This document shows, piece after piece, positions 1 through 9,589 of a stretch of 64,000 bases of DNA. Both the position numbers and the translations under genes were made by a program. The stretch is from Streptococcus sp. 29887 (lineage in GTDB: Bacteria > Bacillota > Bacilli > Lactobacillales > Streptococcaceae). The notes under the pieces were generated by a model that saw only the letters and a program-made list of their open reading frames with translations, ran no database searches and had not been told where the DNA came from. The DNA lies in NCBI RefSeq assembly GCF_032595075.1, contig NZ_CP118735.1:400001-464000 (forward strand), written 5' to 3'. The stretch's first letter is position 1. Each line of letters starts with the position of its first letter.

Positions 1-19
1 TGAGTAGATTGGTTTTCAT
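1..19 (-). CDS. 5' end of a divergent gene (partial)
   Basis: Only the first six codons (MKTNLL) lie in the window. The start is set by a clear GGAGG ribosome binding site 7 nt upstream on the minus strand. The gene diverges from the SAM hydroxide adenosyltransferase gene. The large palindrome and cre-like site in the shared intergenic region suggest a regulated, possibly sugar-related gene, but the product cannot be identified from six residues. Confidence 0.6.
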
Positions 20-34
20 AGCAAACCTCCGATT

Positions 35-84
35 ATTATTGTTTTATGATAATATTATCTGTAAAATTATTATAAAACAATAAT
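35..84. promoter_or_regulatory. 19-bp inverted repeat, candidate operator
   Basis: Arms at 35-53 (ATTATTGTTTTATGATAAT) and 66-84 pair at 18 of 19 positions across a 12-bp spacer. It sits just upstream of the minus-strand start at 19. Both flanking genes point away from it and no T-run follows either arm, so an operator for a dimeric regulator fits better than a terminator. The regulator is unknown. Confidence 0.5.
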
Positions 85-91
85 TTTTGAA

Positions 92-106
92 ATGCAAGCG
101 TTTTTT
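92..106. promoter_or_regulatory. cre-like CcpA site
   Basis: ATGCAAGCGTTTTTT matches the Gram-positive cre consensus WTGNAANCGNWNNCW at all but one fixed position (T instead of C near the end). It lies between the palindrome and the plus-strand promoter. This suggests, but does not prove, carbon catabolite control of the minus-strand gene. Confidence 0.35.
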
Positions 107-195
107 TAAAAAATTTATTTTTTGTGTGACTGAGAAAGTTTGTAGTATTATCTAGTTATAATAGATAACTATAACCATCCCTAGAAAATAGCTAT

Positions 196-224
196 TTGAA
201 AGCTTGTAGCTTTTCTGATATGAT
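196..224 (+). promoter_or_regulatory. sigma-A promoter of the SAM hydrolase/ECF operon
   Basis: TTGAAA (196-201) and TATGAT (219-224) are separated by 17 bp, about 28 bp upstream of the start codon at 252. Confidence 0.65.
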
Positions 225-251
225 AGAACAGTATCATTTTTAGGAGGAGCT

Positions 252-1100
252 ATGTCAAATAATTTACTTGTTTTACAATCGGACTTTGGTCTAGTAGATG
301 GTGCCGTGTCAGCTATGATTGGTGTGGCTCTTCAGGAGTCACGTGACCTAGTTGTTCACAACCTGACCCACGATATTACACCTTACAATATTTTCGAAGG
401 CTCTTACCGTCTTTTTCAGACAGTTGAATATTGGCCAGAAGGCACGACATTTGTATCTGTTGTTGATCCAGGAGTAGGCTCTAAGCGTAAAAGTGTGGTG
501 GCTTTGACGGAACAAAAACACTATATCGTTACCCCGGATAACGGAACGCTTTCTTTCATCAAGAAACATGTGGGCATTAAGGCTGTTCGTGAAATTTCAG
601 AAGTGGCCAATCGCCGTGCCAATACGGAGCATTCCTATACTTTCCATGGTCGTGATGTTTATGCATACACAGGTGCAAAATTAGCCTCAGGTCATATCAG
701 TTTTGAAGAAGTTGGACCAGAGTTGCAGGTGGCAGATATTGTTGAAATTCCAACCGTTCCGACAGAAGTTGGACAAGACTTTGTCAAAGGAGCTATCGAC
801 ATCTTGGATGTTCGCTTTGGTTCACTATGGACCTCAATCACGCGTGAGGAATTTTATACCTTGAAGCCGCAATTTGAGGACCGTTTTGAAGTGACCATCT
901 ACAACAACGACATGTTGGTCTACCAAAACCAAGTGACCTATGGCAAGTCTTTTGCGGATGTCCGCATCGGTCAACCCCTGCTCTATATCAATTCACTCTA
1001 TCGAGTGGGCTTGGCCATTAACCAAGGATCCTTTGCCAAGGCCTATAATGTCGGTGTCGGTCAAAACTGGCATATCGAAATCAAACGCATTAGTAATTAA
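252..1100 (+). CDS. SAM hydroxide adenosyltransferase (DUF62 family)
   Basis: 282 aa. It belongs to the fluorinase/chlorinase-like family; members without a halide site use hydroxide to split S-adenosylmethionine into adenosine and methionine. The N-terminal motif [17 protein letters not shown] and the [12 protein letters not shown] segment are typical of the SAM-binding domain; a smaller beta-rich C-terminal domain follows. The AGGAGGAG ribosome binding site at 242-249 fixes the start. The gene is followed 20 nt later by an ECF S component, so the pair is probably co-transcribed. A link between the reaction and the transported compound is inference. Confidence 0.85.
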   Translation: MSNNLLVLQSDFGLVDGAVSAMIGVALQESRDLVVHNLTHDITPYNIFEGSYRLFQTVEYWPEGTTFVSVVDPGVGSKRKSVVALTEQKHYIVTPDNGTLSFIKKHVGIKAVREISEVANRRANTEHSYTFHGRDVYAYTGAKLASGHISFEEVGPELQVADIVEIPTVPTEVGQDFVKGAIDILDVRFGSLWTSITREEFYTLKPQFEDRFEVTIYNNDMLVYQNQVTYGKSFADVRIGQPLLYINSLYRVGLAINQGSFAKAYNVGVGQNWHIEIKRISN

Positions 1101-1120
1101 AGAAAATGAAGGAGAATTTT

Positions 1121-1666
1121 ATGAAAAATAATTCTATCAAAACTGTCGTAGCTACCGGTATCGGTGCTGCCCTCTTTGTTGTCATTGGCTTGCTAATCAA
1201 CATTCCTACTTTTGTTCCAAATACTTCAATTCAGCTCCAATACGCTGTTCAGGCACTTTTGTCAGTTGTATTTGGTCCAGTAGTTGGCTTTTTAGTAGGT
1301 TTTATTGGCCATACGCTTAAAGATTCGTTGACATACGGACCTTGGTGGTCATGGATTTTAGCCTCAGGAGTAGTAGGATTGGTTATTGGCTTTGCAAAAA
1401 ATCGTCTTCGTGTTAAGGAAGGGATTTTTGAAGGAAAAGATATTGTAGTTTTCAATATCTTCCAAGTAGTTGCTAATGTTATTGCCTGGGGAATTATCGC
1501 TCCAGTATTGGATATTGTTATCTATAGTGAAGCAGCAAATAAGGTATTCACTCAGGGCTTGGTAGCTGGAGTTGTCAATAGTATTACAATAGCCATTGCT
1601 GGTACTATTCTTCTTGGAGTTTATGCTCGTTCGCAAACGAAAACAGGTAGTTTGTCAAAAGATTAA
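1121..1666 (+). CDS. ECF transporter substrate-binding (S) component, UPF0397 family
   Basis: 181 aa integral membrane protein with about five or six hydrophobic segments (for example around residues 9-30, 45-65 and 80-95 and two near the C-terminus). UPF0397 proteins are S components of energy-coupling-factor vitamin transporters and usually sit directly upstream of a double-ATPase gene and an EcfT gene. Here those partners appear only at 7056-9559, after three unrelated units. The start is placed at 1121 because AAGGAG (1109-1114) precedes it; an in-frame ATG at 1106 lacks a good ribosome binding site. The substrate is unknown. Confidence 0.8.
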   Translation: MKNNSIKTVVATGIGAALFVVIGLLINIPTFVPNTSIQLQYAVQALLSVVFGPVVGFLVGFIGHTLKDSLTYGPWWSWILASGVVGLVIGFAKNRLRVKEGIFEGKDIVVFNIFQVVANVIAWGIIAPVLDIVIYSEAANKVFTQGLVAGVVNSITIAIAGTILLGVYARSQTKTGSLSKD

Positions 1667-1718
1667 GAACTTTCACGAACAGGACTATCAAAAATAGAAT
1701 AAAAACCGAATGTTACTA

Positions 1719-1750
1719 TCAACCTAGAAATTTTCTAGGTTGATTTTTTT
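1719..1750 (+). terminator. Rho-independent terminator after the S component
   Basis: The stem TCAACCTAGAAA pairs with TTTCTAGGTTGA around a very small loop and is followed by seven T. It separates the S component from downstream genes, so the ECF ATPase genes are not in this transcript. Confidence 0.8.
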
Positions 1751-1822
1751 GAGAAAGATATTGACAGTATGATATAATAAAATAAAAGAATAGAAATTAT
1801 CAGATGAAGGGAGGGGTGATGT

Positions 1823-2749
1823 ATGGCTTGGACAGAAGAAAATCTAACTCCCCTTATTCATTCTATTCTCAATCCAGGCGAGGAGATTTTAACCATTTAT
1901 CAGTCTGGAACGACAGATTCTATATATATATGTGTTTTGTGGAATACGATTTATTACAAGGTCTTTCGCATCAGTAATCATCCATCTACCTCAAGCTACA
2001 AACAACCCACCTTCTATGATTTTCATGGGGAATTTTACATGAAGGGGGCTATTCGAAACTACCTCTATCAAGAGGGAAGTTGGTATGTCTTGACCAAACA
2101 AGGCTACTACTTGCTACAATTTTTTCAGAAAGCTTGGGATGCTAAGCAGGATATTTTCGCTAGTTGGCATAAGGGCAGGTTACAGGTTCGTTTACTCATT
2201 GAGGAAGAAGAGGCTAGCTGTTTGGTCCACTATCGTTTTCCTGATAATCAGGCTAGGGAGGTGGAACGTCTTTTGGCATCAGGTTTATTGACTGCCACCT
2301 ATCTTTCTCGTTCTTCTCTCAAAATACGGATTAGCCGATTTGTAGCTCCCTATATAGAGGTTATCCGGCAAAGCCGTCTTTACAGCAAGAAACCAAGTAA
2401 ATCCATGCTTCAGTGGGAAAAATATCAATCCCAGCTCATTGAACTCCAAAGGACTTATCGCTTGGTTGAGGATAGACCACCGTCGACTTTTGTTGAAAAA
2501 TGGCTGAGCTTACTACAAACCTATCTCTGCTCTGCTATTGTCACCTACTGGAAAGAGATGATTAAAGATGTAGAATGGCAAGAGAAGGAGGCAGTGGAAG
2601 TGCCGAAAAAAAGGGATAAGCAGACCGATCCCATAGAGGATAAGTGGAAGAAAAATATTGCCAAGCGCCATAAGCGACAGGTGGACCAGCTTATTGGTGA
2701 TGATGCCTTGGAAAAATTAAAACAACTCAAATCTGAATTGGAAGAGTAA
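1823..2749 (+). CDS. Uncharacterised conserved streptococcal protein
   Basis: 308 aa, soluble, not recognised. The N-terminal half is rich in aromatic residues and beta-like (YQSGTTDSIYICVLWNTIYYKVF). The C-terminal third is charged and probably helical, ending KRHKRQVDQLIGDDALEKL. No enzymatic motif, signal peptide or membrane segment is visible. An AAGGGAGG ribosome binding site lies 9-16 nt upstream. The gene stands alone between two terminators, so context gives no functional hint. Confidence 0.7.
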   Translation: MAWTEENLTPLIHSILNPGEEILTIYQSGTTDSIYICVLWNTIYYKVFRISNHPSTSSYKQPTFYDFHGEFYMKGAIRNYLYQEGSWYVLTKQGYYLLQFFQKAWDAKQDIFASWHKGRLQVRLLIEEEEASCLVHYRFPDNQAREVERLLASGLLTATYLSRSSLKIRISRFVAPYIEVIRQSRLYSKKPSKSMLQWEKYQSQLIELQRTYRLVEDRPPSTFVEKWLSLLQTYLCSAIVTYWKEMIKDVEWQEKEAVEVPKKRDKQTDPIEDKWKKNIAKRHKRQVDQLIGDDALEKLKQLKSELEE

Positions 2750-2769
2750 TTTCCAGTTCAGATTTTTGT
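2731..2769 (+). terminator. Terminator overlapping the end of the 1823-2749 gene
   Basis: ATCTGAATTGGA at 2731-2742, inside the last codons, pairs with TCCAGTTCAGAT at 2752-2763 (one G-U pair) and is followed by a T-rich tail. The stem includes coding sequence. Confidence 0.7.
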
Positions 2770-2862
2770 TTTTTAGTCTTGTAAGCGGTATAATGGTTGT
2801 TGACTTTTTATGAGAAATGTCAGAAATCTATCATCTATTGCAAAGATTGAGAAGGAGAAATC

Positions 2863-3843
2863 ATGTCAAAAGACATTCGTGTATTGTTATACTACAAGTA
2901 TGTTCCAATTGAAAATGCCAAGGAGTATGCTGCTGAGCACTTGGCTTTCTGTAAGTCTATCGGACTAAAAGGACGTATTTTGATTGCTGATGAGGGAATC
3001 AACGGTACTGTTTCTGGTGACTATGAAACAACTCAAAAGTACATGGACTACGTTCATGCTAATCCACTCTTCAGCGATTTGTGGTTTAAGATTGATGAAG
3101 AAAATGAGCAAGCTTTCAAGAAAATGTTTGTTCGTTATAAAAAAGAAATTGTTCATCTTGGTTTGGAAGACAACGACTTTGACAACGATATTGACCCACT
3201 CGTGACAACAGGTGCCTACCTATCACCAAAAGAGTTCAAAGAGGCTCTCTTGGATGAAGATACAGTTGTTTTGGATACCCGTAACGACTACGAGTACGAC
3301 CTAGGTCACTTCCGCGGAGCTATCCGCCCAGATATCCGCAACTTCCGTGAGTTGCCGCAATGGGTTCGTGATAACAAAGAAAAATTCATGGACAAGCGCG
3401 TGGTGGTTTACTGTACTGGTGGTGTTCGCTGTGAGAAATTCTCAGGCTGGATGGTTCGTGAAGGCTACAAGGATGTCGGTCAGCTGCACGGTGGTATCGC
3501 AACCTATGGTAAAGACCCAGAAGTACGTGGTGAATTGTGGGATGGTAAGATGTACGTCTTTGACGAGCGTATCGCGGTCGATGTTAACCATGTAGACCCA
3601 GTTGTCGTTGGTAAGGACTGGTTCGATGGCACACCATGTGAGCGCTATGTCAACTGTGGCAATCCATTCTGTAACCGCCGTATCTTGACCTCAGAAGAAA
3701 ATGAACACAAGTATGTCCGTGGCTGTTCAGCGGAATGCCGTGCCCATGAGCGCAACCGTTACATCTCAGAAAACGGTTTGACTCGCCAAGAATGGTCAGA
3801 GCGTTTGGAAGTGATTGGTGAAGAGTTACCAGTATTTGTATAA
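2863..3843 (+). CDS. trhO: tRNA uridine-34 hydroxylase TrhO (rhodanese domain)
   Basis: 326 aa, the length usual for the UPF0176/YceA family. TrhO carries out prephenate-independent hydroxylation of U34 to 5-hydroxyuridine in tRNA. An N-terminal acylphosphatase-like domain (residues about 1-110) is followed by a rhodanese domain with the catalytic loop CTGGVRC, cysteine about residue 184. The C-terminal Cys-rich segment ([15 protein letters not shown] and CSAEC) is typical of the family. The start has a GAGAAGGAG ribosome binding site. It is a single-gene unit bounded by terminators. Confidence 0.88.
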   Translation: MSKDIRVLLYYKYVPIENAKEYAAEHLAFCKSIGLKGRILIADEGINGTVSGDYETTQKYMDYVHANPLFSDLWFKIDEENEQAFKKMFVRYKKEIVHLGLEDNDFDNDIDPLVTTGAYLSPKEFKEALLDEDTVVLDTRNDYEYDLGHFRGAIRPDIRNFRELPQWVRDNKEKFMDKRVVVYCTGGVRCEKFSGWMVREGYKDVGQLHGGIATYGKDPEVRGELWDGKMYVFDERIAVDVNHVDPVVVGKDWFDGTPCERYVNCGNPFCNRRILTSEENEHKYVRGCSAECRAHERNRYISENGLTRQEWSERLEVIGEELPVFV

Positions 3844-3858
3844 TATATAATAGATAAG

Positions 3859-3900
3859 AAGTTCCTGCTATGATATAATGACATAGTAGGAACTTTTTTT
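3859..3900 (+). terminator. Terminator after trhO
   Basis: AAGTTCCTGCTATG (3859-3872) pairs with CATAGTAGGAACTT (3882-3895) with one G-U pair, followed by a T-run. The loop contains TATAAT, which might also serve as a -10 element for the following mcrBC genes. Confidence 0.85.
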
Positions 3901-3931
3901 GTAAGAAAGATAGATGAAAGGAAGAAATGAG

Positions 3932-5638
3932 ATGGATAACGAAATTGTATTGCGAAATGAGAAGAGAGCCCGAACTTTTTATTTTGTCGGAAGCAAACTT
4001 GGAGAGAAAGATTACCTTGAAGAATTCAAACAAAAGGGGAAGTGGGAGCTAGGTTGGAGAGGAAATGAGGATAGTGAACAGTATCAAAAGATGTACAAAA
4101 TATTGAAGACAATGCAACCAGGTGATATCTTATTTGCAAAGACTTCATATACTAGAAAGAAAAAATTACCGTTTGAAATAAAAGATGAGATGACGGTCTC
4201 AGTAATGAACATTCGTGGAATGGGAAAAGTTAAGGAAGTTTTGGATGATGGTCATACGGTGATTGTGGAGTGGGAAAAAAGTTATGTAGAACGTGAATGG
4301 TATTTTTTTACAGGACAAGAGACTATTTGGGTACCTTCTACTATTAAAAATCGTGAAGAAGAAACAAGGCAATTAGTTGACTTTGCAATCAGTCAAGAGA
4401 GAAAGGAACAAGATTATCATTATTTTTTCAATCATCCTAGCTGGAGCAAATATAAAGGTGAAACGATGAAGAAAGACAATATTTTCGAGTACAAACATAT
4501 ATTGGAAATCTCCCACAACCTCATCCTCCGTGGGGCACCTGGTACAGGAAAAACCTATCTTGCCAAGCAAATTGCAGAGGAGTTAACGGGTGGGGATCCA
4601 GAACAGATTGGCTTTGTTCAATTTCACCCTTCCTATGATTACACCGATTTTGTGGAAGGTTTAAGACCTGTCAAAGATGATTCAGGAGAGATCAAGTTTG
4701 ACATCAAACCTGGAATTTTCAAAGAATTTTGTCAAAAGGCTATTGCTTCCTCAAAAATTGGAGGACAGGACAATTTTGATGAGGCTTGGGAAAGTTACCT
4801 AGAATTTATTAATTCCTCTGAAAAGAAAGAATATGTAACGGAGACATCTTATCTAACTGTAAATAGCAGACAAAATCTAACAATAAACTATGATAGCGGT
4901 ACATCTGGTAGTACTTTACCAAGGCGCTATGTTTATGAATTATATAAAAATAAAAATTATGATAAACAAAAATATTATAGAAGTTCCGGTCGGACTGTGT
5001 TAGCTGCTTTAAAACAAAAATTCGGTCTAAAACCCTATCAAGCGCCTGAAGATATTCAATCTGACAAAAAATTCGTCTTCATCATCGATGAAATCAACCG
5101 TGGGGAGATTTCTAAGATTTTTGGAGAGTTGTTCTATGCTATTGATCCTGGTTATCGTGGCAAGAAGGGAGAAATTTCGACTCAGTATGCCAATATGCAT
5201 GAAGGGGAAGAAAAGTTCTATATTCCGGAAAATGTCTATATCATTGGTACCATGAATGATATTGACCGTTCGGTGGATAGTTTTGATTTTGCCATGCGAC
5301 GACGTTTTCGCTTTGTGGAAATAACCGCTGCAGAAAGTTTAGGTATGTGGGAGAATCAGTTGGATGCTAGTGAGATTGGCGAAGCCAGCCGCCGTTTGAC
5401 AAGTTTGAATAATGCTATTGAAAATGTGGCGGATCTCAACCGAAACTACCATATCGGACCATCATACTTTTTAGTTTTACCTCAACTAGACTATGATTAT
5501 GACCTGTTTTGGAAGGATTATATACAGCCTTTATTGGAGGAATACCTGCGTGGTAGCTACCAAGAAGCAGAAGTGTTAGAAGGGTTGAAAGCTGCTTTTG
5601 ATAAACTAGAGGATACAGGTTATGTGGATAAAGGATAA
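3932..5638 (+). CDS. mcrB: McrB-like GTPase/AAA+ subunit of a McrBC restriction system
   Basis: About 568 aa. Residues 1-130 look like an EVE/ASCH-type PUA-fold domain (RTFYFVGSKLGEKDY, GWRG, ILFAKTSY), a class that reads modified cytosines or other modified bases. The AAA+ motor follows: Walker A GAPGTGKT near residue 201, Walker B FIIDEINRGE near 384, and the McrB-type GTMNDIDRSVD motif near 438 followed by FAMRRRF. McrB motors assemble into rings that translocate DNA and feed McrC. The start at 3932 has AAAGGAAG upstream; 3914 is an in-frame alternative. It overlaps mcrC by 17 nt, so the two are translationally coupled. Confidence 0.85.
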   Translation: MDNEIVLRNEKRARTFYFVGSKLGEKDYLEEFKQKGKWELGWRGNEDSEQYQKMYKILKTMQPGDILFAKTSYTRKKKLPFEIKDEMTVSVMNIRGMGKVKEVLDDGHTVIVEWEKSYVEREWYFFTGQETIWVPSTIKNREEETRQLVDFAISQERKEQDYHYFFNHPSWSKYKGETMKKDNIFEYKHILEISHNLILRGAPGTGKTYLAKQIAEELTGGDPEQIGFVQFHPSYDYTDFVEGLRPVKDDSGEIKFDIKPGIFKEFCQKAIASSKIGGQDNFDEAWESYLEFINSSEKKEYVTETSYLTVNSRQNLTINYDSGTSGSTLPRRYVYELYKNKNYDKQKYYRSSGRTVLAALKQKFGLKPYQAPEDIQSDKKFVFIIDEINRGEISKIFGELFYAIDPGYRGKKGEISTQYANMHEGEEKFYIPENVYIIGTMNDIDRSVDSFDFAMRRRFRFVEITAAESLGMWENQLDASEIGEASRRLTSLNNAIENVADLNRNYHIGPSYFLVLPQLDYDYDLFWKDYIQPLLEEYLRGSYQEAEVLEGLKAAFDKLEDTGYVDKG

Positions 5639-6941
5639 CCAACGAGGAATTTCTAAAACTACCTTTAAAGATAAGTACCCCCAATTGACAGAACAGTTGG
5701 TAGATAGAAGTTTGGATTTTTTATCAAAAGAACACGGTCTGTTCTTATTTCCAACTAGCTGGCAAGAAATTTCGGATCTTGAAAAATCCGATAAAGTATT
5801 TGAGACGGTTGATGATACTTTGCGAACTGGGAATGTCATTGGATTTATTGGATGTGGTCCAGAAAGAGTGACGATTCATTCTCGCTTTGCTCAAAATGAT
5901 ACTGAAGATTATTTTTTACATTATATGTTGCAAAAAGTTCTCCACCTGAATGTGACCAACTTGGAAACCTCACTTTCGCTTGAGCAACAATTTTATCAGC
6001 TTTACATTTACCTGTTTCCCTCATTTCTTCAAGCGGCAATGAGAAAAGGCCTCTACAAAGAGTACCGTCGATTTCAATATCATGATGCGAACATGAAAGG
6101 TACCTTGGACGTCGCCCGTCAACTGAAGAATAGTATACCGTTTGAGGGCAGGATTGCCTACAACATCAGAGAGTTTTCTTTTGATAATAATCTGATGCAA
6201 TTGATACGGCATACCATTGAGTTTATCAAGTCTCATCCCTTATCACGTTCAGTTGAATTATTTCAATCAAAAGATAGAGAGAATGTTGAGGCAGTCATTC
6301 GAGCAACACCAAGTTACCAATTTGCTGACAGGAACTACATAATCTACCAAAACCAGCTTACACCGGTTCGTCATGCATATTTTCATGAATACAGATCCTT
6401 ACAAAAACTCTGTCTCATGATTTTAAGGGGTCAAATGCATGGTATTGGTCAAAGTGAACAGAAGATCCATGGCATTCTATTTGATGTGGCCTGGCTCTGG
6501 GAAGAATACCTGGCGCAACTGTTGGGGGAAGAGTTTCATCATCCGAGAAATAAAGCTAAAAGTGGCAGTTTTTCCATGTTTCAAAGAGGAAATGGGCGGA
6601 TATACCCAGACTTTGTTGCTGTATCAGATCGGTCAATTGTTGCGGATGCTAAGTATAAACCGCTCGAAAATATTAACGGAGCGGACTACCTGCAGTTAGT
6701 TGCCTATATGTATCGATTTAATGCTCAACAAGGCTTTTATCTCTTTCCTTATGCTGGAAAAAATGAAGAGAATAAGCGATATGAATTGTTAGAAGGTATC
6801 GGTCAGAAACGAAGTGAGCCTGTTACTGTTGAAAAAGTAGGGTTGGTCATTCCTCAAGAAACATCTTCTTTTAAAGAGTTTTGCCAGCAGATAGAAAGTA
6901 ATGAGCAAGCTTTTTTGAAATCTTTTGTAGAAAAAAGCTGA
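5622..6941 (+). CDS. mcrC: McrC-like nuclease subunit
   Basis: 439 aa. It matches the McrC family: an N-terminal region for docking on McrB and a C-terminal PD-(D/E)XK nuclease. The catalytic signature is visible as YPDFV near residue 327 and VADAKYK near 340. McrC stimulates McrB GTP hydrolysis and cuts modified DNA. It starts inside the mcrB stop region. No methyltransferase gene is adjacent, as expected for a type IV, modification-dependent system. Confidence 0.85.
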   Translation: MWIKDNQRGISKTTFKDKYPQLTEQLVDRSLDFLSKEHGLFLFPTSWQEISDLEKSDKVFETVDDTLRTGNVIGFIGCGPERVTIHSRFAQNDTEDYFLHYMLQKVLHLNVTNLETSLSLEQQFYQLYIYLFPSFLQAAMRKGLYKEYRRFQYHDANMKGTLDVARQLKNSIPFEGRIAYNIREFSFDNNLMQLIRHTIEFIKSHPLSRSVELFQSKDRENVEAVIRATPSYQFADRNYIIYQNQLTPVRHAYFHEYRSLQKLCLMILRGQMHGIGQSEQKIHGILFDVAWLWEEYLAQLLGEEFHHPRNKAKSGSFSMFQRGNGRIYPDFVAVSDRSIVADAKYKPLENINGADYLQLVAYMYRFNAQQGFYLFPYAGKNEENKRYELLEGIGQKRSEPVTVEKVGLVIPQETSSFKEFCQQIESNEQAFLKSFVEKS

Positions 6942-7040
6942 GTGAGAGGTGAAGAACTTTGAGATGATTTTTCTCATCGTTCGTCATAGCTCATGGATTG
7001 AGAGAAAGGGAGAATTCTTCCTTTTTTTCATGCTGGTTTC

Positions 7041-7049
7041 TGATATAAT
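7041..7049 (+). promoter_or_regulatory. Extended -10 promoter almost touching the ECF ATPase start
   Basis: TGATATAAT (TGn plus TATAAT at 7044-7049) ends only 6 bp before the ATG at 7056. No convincing -35 is seen. Initiation 6-8 nt downstream would begin the RNA at or next to the ATG. Confidence 0.5.
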
Positions 7050-7055
7050 AGGAAT

Positions 7056-8729
7056 ATGAAAAAAGTCATCGAATTCAAGAATTTTTCTTTTACATACAAT
7101 GCGCAGACGGATGCGACCTTACATGGTATTGATTTGACCATCTATGAAGGAGAGAAGGTGTTGATTATTGGACCATCTGGTTCAGGCAAGTCCACTCTCG
7201 GTCAGGTATTGAATGGGATTATCCCTGCCATTCATAAGGGAACCCATTCTGGAGATTTCAAGTTGATGGGGCAGTCTGCTTTCGACCAGTCCATTTACCA
7301 AAAATCTCTCTTGGTCAGCACTGTCTTGCAGGATACGGATGGTCAGTTTATTGGGCTTTCTGTTGCTGAAGATTTGGCATTTGCGTTGGAAAATGATATG
7401 GAACCTTTGGCGACTATGAAAGCTCGAGTTCATGATTGGGCAGAACGCTTGGAACTAAAAGAATTGCTCAGCCATCGTCCTCAGGATCTTTCGGGAGGTC
7501 AGAAGCAACGGGTCAGCCTAGCAGGGGTCTTGATTGATGAAAGTCCTATTTTGTTATTCGATGAACCTCTGGCCAATTTAGATCCCAAATCTGGACAAGA
7601 TACCATTGACTTGATTGATCGTTTGCATGCACAAGAGGGAACAACGACCATCATCATTGAACACCGCTTGGAAGATGTCCTTTATCGACAGGTAGATAGG
7701 ATTGTACTGATAAACGAAGGGCGGATTTTGTTCAATGGTCATCCAGATCAGCTTTTGCAGTCAAGTCTATTAAGAGAAAATGGTATTCGAGAGCCACTCT
7801 ATATTTCTACCTTACGAAGCTTAGGTTATCCAATTGAAAGATCTGACAACCTCTCTTCAGTCTGGGAACTTGAACTAGGTTCGTTAGAAGTTGGTAAACT
7901 TCCTCATGTGAATGTAGGAGAAGAGGAAAAGGATGTCTTACTTGAAACTCGTAATTTGCAATTCGCTTACTCTGATAAAACCATTCTCTCAGGCATTGAT
8001 TTAAATATTTATAAGGGTGAACGCCTGGCCATCGTCGGAAAAAATGGGGCTGGGAAATCCACTTTGGCCAAGGCCTTGTGTGCCTTTATTCAACCTGATG
8101 GGGAGATATTGTGGCAAGGTAAATCTATCAAGGACGATTCTGTCAAGGAGAGAGCGGAGCGCATTGGTTACGTCCTTCAGAATCCTAATCAGATGATTAG
8201 TCAGACCATGATATTTGACGAAGTAGCCCTTGGCTTGCGAATGAGGGGAGTGGCGGAAGAAGAAATTGAGGCTAGGGTCTTCAAGATTTTAGAAGTTTGC
8301 GGTTTGTACCAGTACCGTAAGTGGCCTATTTCAGCCCTGTCCTACGGTCAGAAGAAGAGGGTGACCATTGCCTCTATCTTGGTGCTTAATCCAGAGATTA
8401 TTCTTTTGGATGAACCAACGGCTGGGCAGGACCACCGTCATTACCAGGAGATGATGGATTTCTTGGACCAACTAAATGCTCAAGGACATACCATTGTGAT
8501 GATTACTCACGATATGCAGTTGATGTTGGATTATTCAGATAGGGCTATTGTTGTGGTGGATGGACAGATTATCGAAGATGCTAGTCCAGCAGAAATCTTG
8601 TCAAATAGCCAGGTCATTGAAGAAGCCAATTTGAAGGAAACATCTATATTCCACTTGGCAGAACGCTTGGCAGTAAACCCGTTGGAATTGACCATGTTCT
8701 ATATGCAGGAAGAAAGGAGGGGGCAATGA
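7056..8729 (+). CDS. ECF transporter ATPase, two fused nucleotide-binding domains
   Basis: 557 aa with two complete ABC ATPase units in one chain (EcfA-EcfA' fusion, YkoD type). NBD1 has Walker [10 protein letters not shown] (about residue 39), signature LSGGQKQR and Walker B ILLFDEP. NBD2 has GKNGAGKST (about 328), a variant signature LSYGQKKR and IILLDEP. It would energise vitamin uptake with EcfT, encoded next with a 4-nt overlap, and with the UPF0397 S component at 1121. The promoter lies so close to the ATG that the mRNA may be leaderless. Confidence 0.88.
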   Translation: MKKVIEFKNFSFTYNAQTDATLHGIDLTIYEGEKVLIIGPSGSGKSTLGQVLNGIIPAIHKGTHSGDFKLMGQSAFDQSIYQKSLLVSTVLQDTDGQFIGLSVAEDLAFALENDMEPLATMKARVHDWAERLELKELLSHRPQDLSGGQKQRVSLAGVLIDESPILLFDEPLANLDPKSGQDTIDLIDRLHAQEGTTTIIIEHRLEDVLYRQVDRIVLINEGRILFNGHPDQLLQSSLLRENGIREPLYISTLRSLGYPIERSDNLSSVWELELGSLEVGKLPHVNVGEEEKDVLLETRNLQFAYSDKTILSGIDLNIYKGERLAIVGKNGAGKSTLAKALCAFIQPDGEILWQGKSIKDDSVKERAERIGYVLQNPNQMISQTMIFDEVALGLRMRGVAEEEIEARVFKILEVCGLYQYRKWPISALSYGQKKRVTIASILVLNPEIILLDEPTAGQDHRHYQEMMDFLDQLNAQGHTIVMITHDMQLMLDYSDRAIVVVDGQIIEDASPAEILSNSQVIEEANLKETSIFHLAERLAVNPLELTMFYMQEERRGQ

Positions 8730-9559
8730 GCCAACAACATCTAATTGGTTACCATAAAGGAAGAGGCATCATTTATGATTTGTCTGCTGTTACCAAGCTC
8801 TTGTTTTTTCTGATCGTGACTATTCTTGCCATGGTGACCTACGATACCCGTTTGATTGCCTTTATAGCTCTTTTTTCGCTGGCCTTATTTAAACTATCCG
8901 GTATTCGTTATAAGGATGTGTCCCTTGTTCTGCTGTTTACAATTGTTTTTGCCCTCTTAAATGCCTTGATGGTTCATCTGTTTGCACCAAGGTACGGAGT
9001 AGAGCTCTATGGGGCTGAAACGGTTATCCTTTCTGGTTTTGGTTCCTATTCCTTGACTAGTCAGCAGCTTTTTTATCTGTTTAACTTACTCTTGAAGTAT
9101 TTTTGTACAGTGCCTCTGGCTCTTGTCTTTTTGATGACAACCCATCCGAGCCAGTTTGCTTCAAGCTTAAATCAGATTGGGGTATCCTATAAGGTAGCCT
9201 ATGCGGTTAGTTTGACCATGCGTTATATCCCAGATATTCAGGAGGAGTTTTATACTATTCGGATGTCCCAGGAAGCGCGTGGTTTGGAGCTATCTAAGAA
9301 AGGTAAGTTAATGGACCGTATTAAGGGCAATCTAGCTCTGGTTATTCCCTTGATTTTTGGTTCCTTAGAGCGAATTGATACCGTTTCAACAGCCATGGAA
9401 TTGCGTCGTTTCGGGAAAAATAAAAAAAGAACCTGGTATAGCTACCAAGCCTTGCAAAGTATTGATTATCTAGTTCTAGCCCTTATTTTAGTGCTTATTC
9501 TCATTACAATAGGACTTTTATTTGTGAATGGTGGACGTTTTTACAACCCGTGGAAATAG
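8726..9559 (+). CDS. ecfT: ECF transporter transmembrane component EcfT
   Basis: 277 aa. Four to six hydrophobic segments and a cytoplasmic region carrying the coupling motif QEARGLE (near residue 190) and a second AMELRRFG (near 225), which contact the ATPases in ECF modules. Overlaps the ATPase gene by ATGA and has the GGAGG ribosome binding site inside it, indicating tight coupling. Confidence 0.85.
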   Translation: MSQQHLIGYHKGRGIIYDLSAVTKLLFFLIVTILAMVTYDTRLIAFIALFSLALFKLSGIRYKDVSLVLLFTIVFALLNALMVHLFAPRYGVELYGAETVILSGFGSYSLTSQQLFYLFNLLLKYFCTVPLALVFLMTTHPSQFASSLNQIGVSYKVAYAVSLTMRYIPDIQEEFYTIRMSQEARGLELSKKGKLMDRIKGNLALVIPLIFGSLERIDTVSTAMELRRFGKNKKRTWYSYQALQSIDYLVLALILVLILITIGLLFVNGGRFYNPWK

Positions 9560-9561
9560 AG

Positions 9562-9589
9562 AAAAGGAGTTTCGCATGAAACTCCTTTT
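9562..9589. terminator. Bidirectional terminator between ecfT and rsmG
   Basis: AAAAGGAGTTTC and GAAACTCCTTTT form a perfect 12-bp stem around the loop GCAT, with A and T runs on either side, so it can end both convergent transcripts. It overlaps the rsmG stop codon. Confidence 0.8.

Noticed and set aside
35..84. Terminator interpretation of the 19-bp inverted repeat
   Set aside because: Both flanking genes point away from it, so nothing would be terminated.
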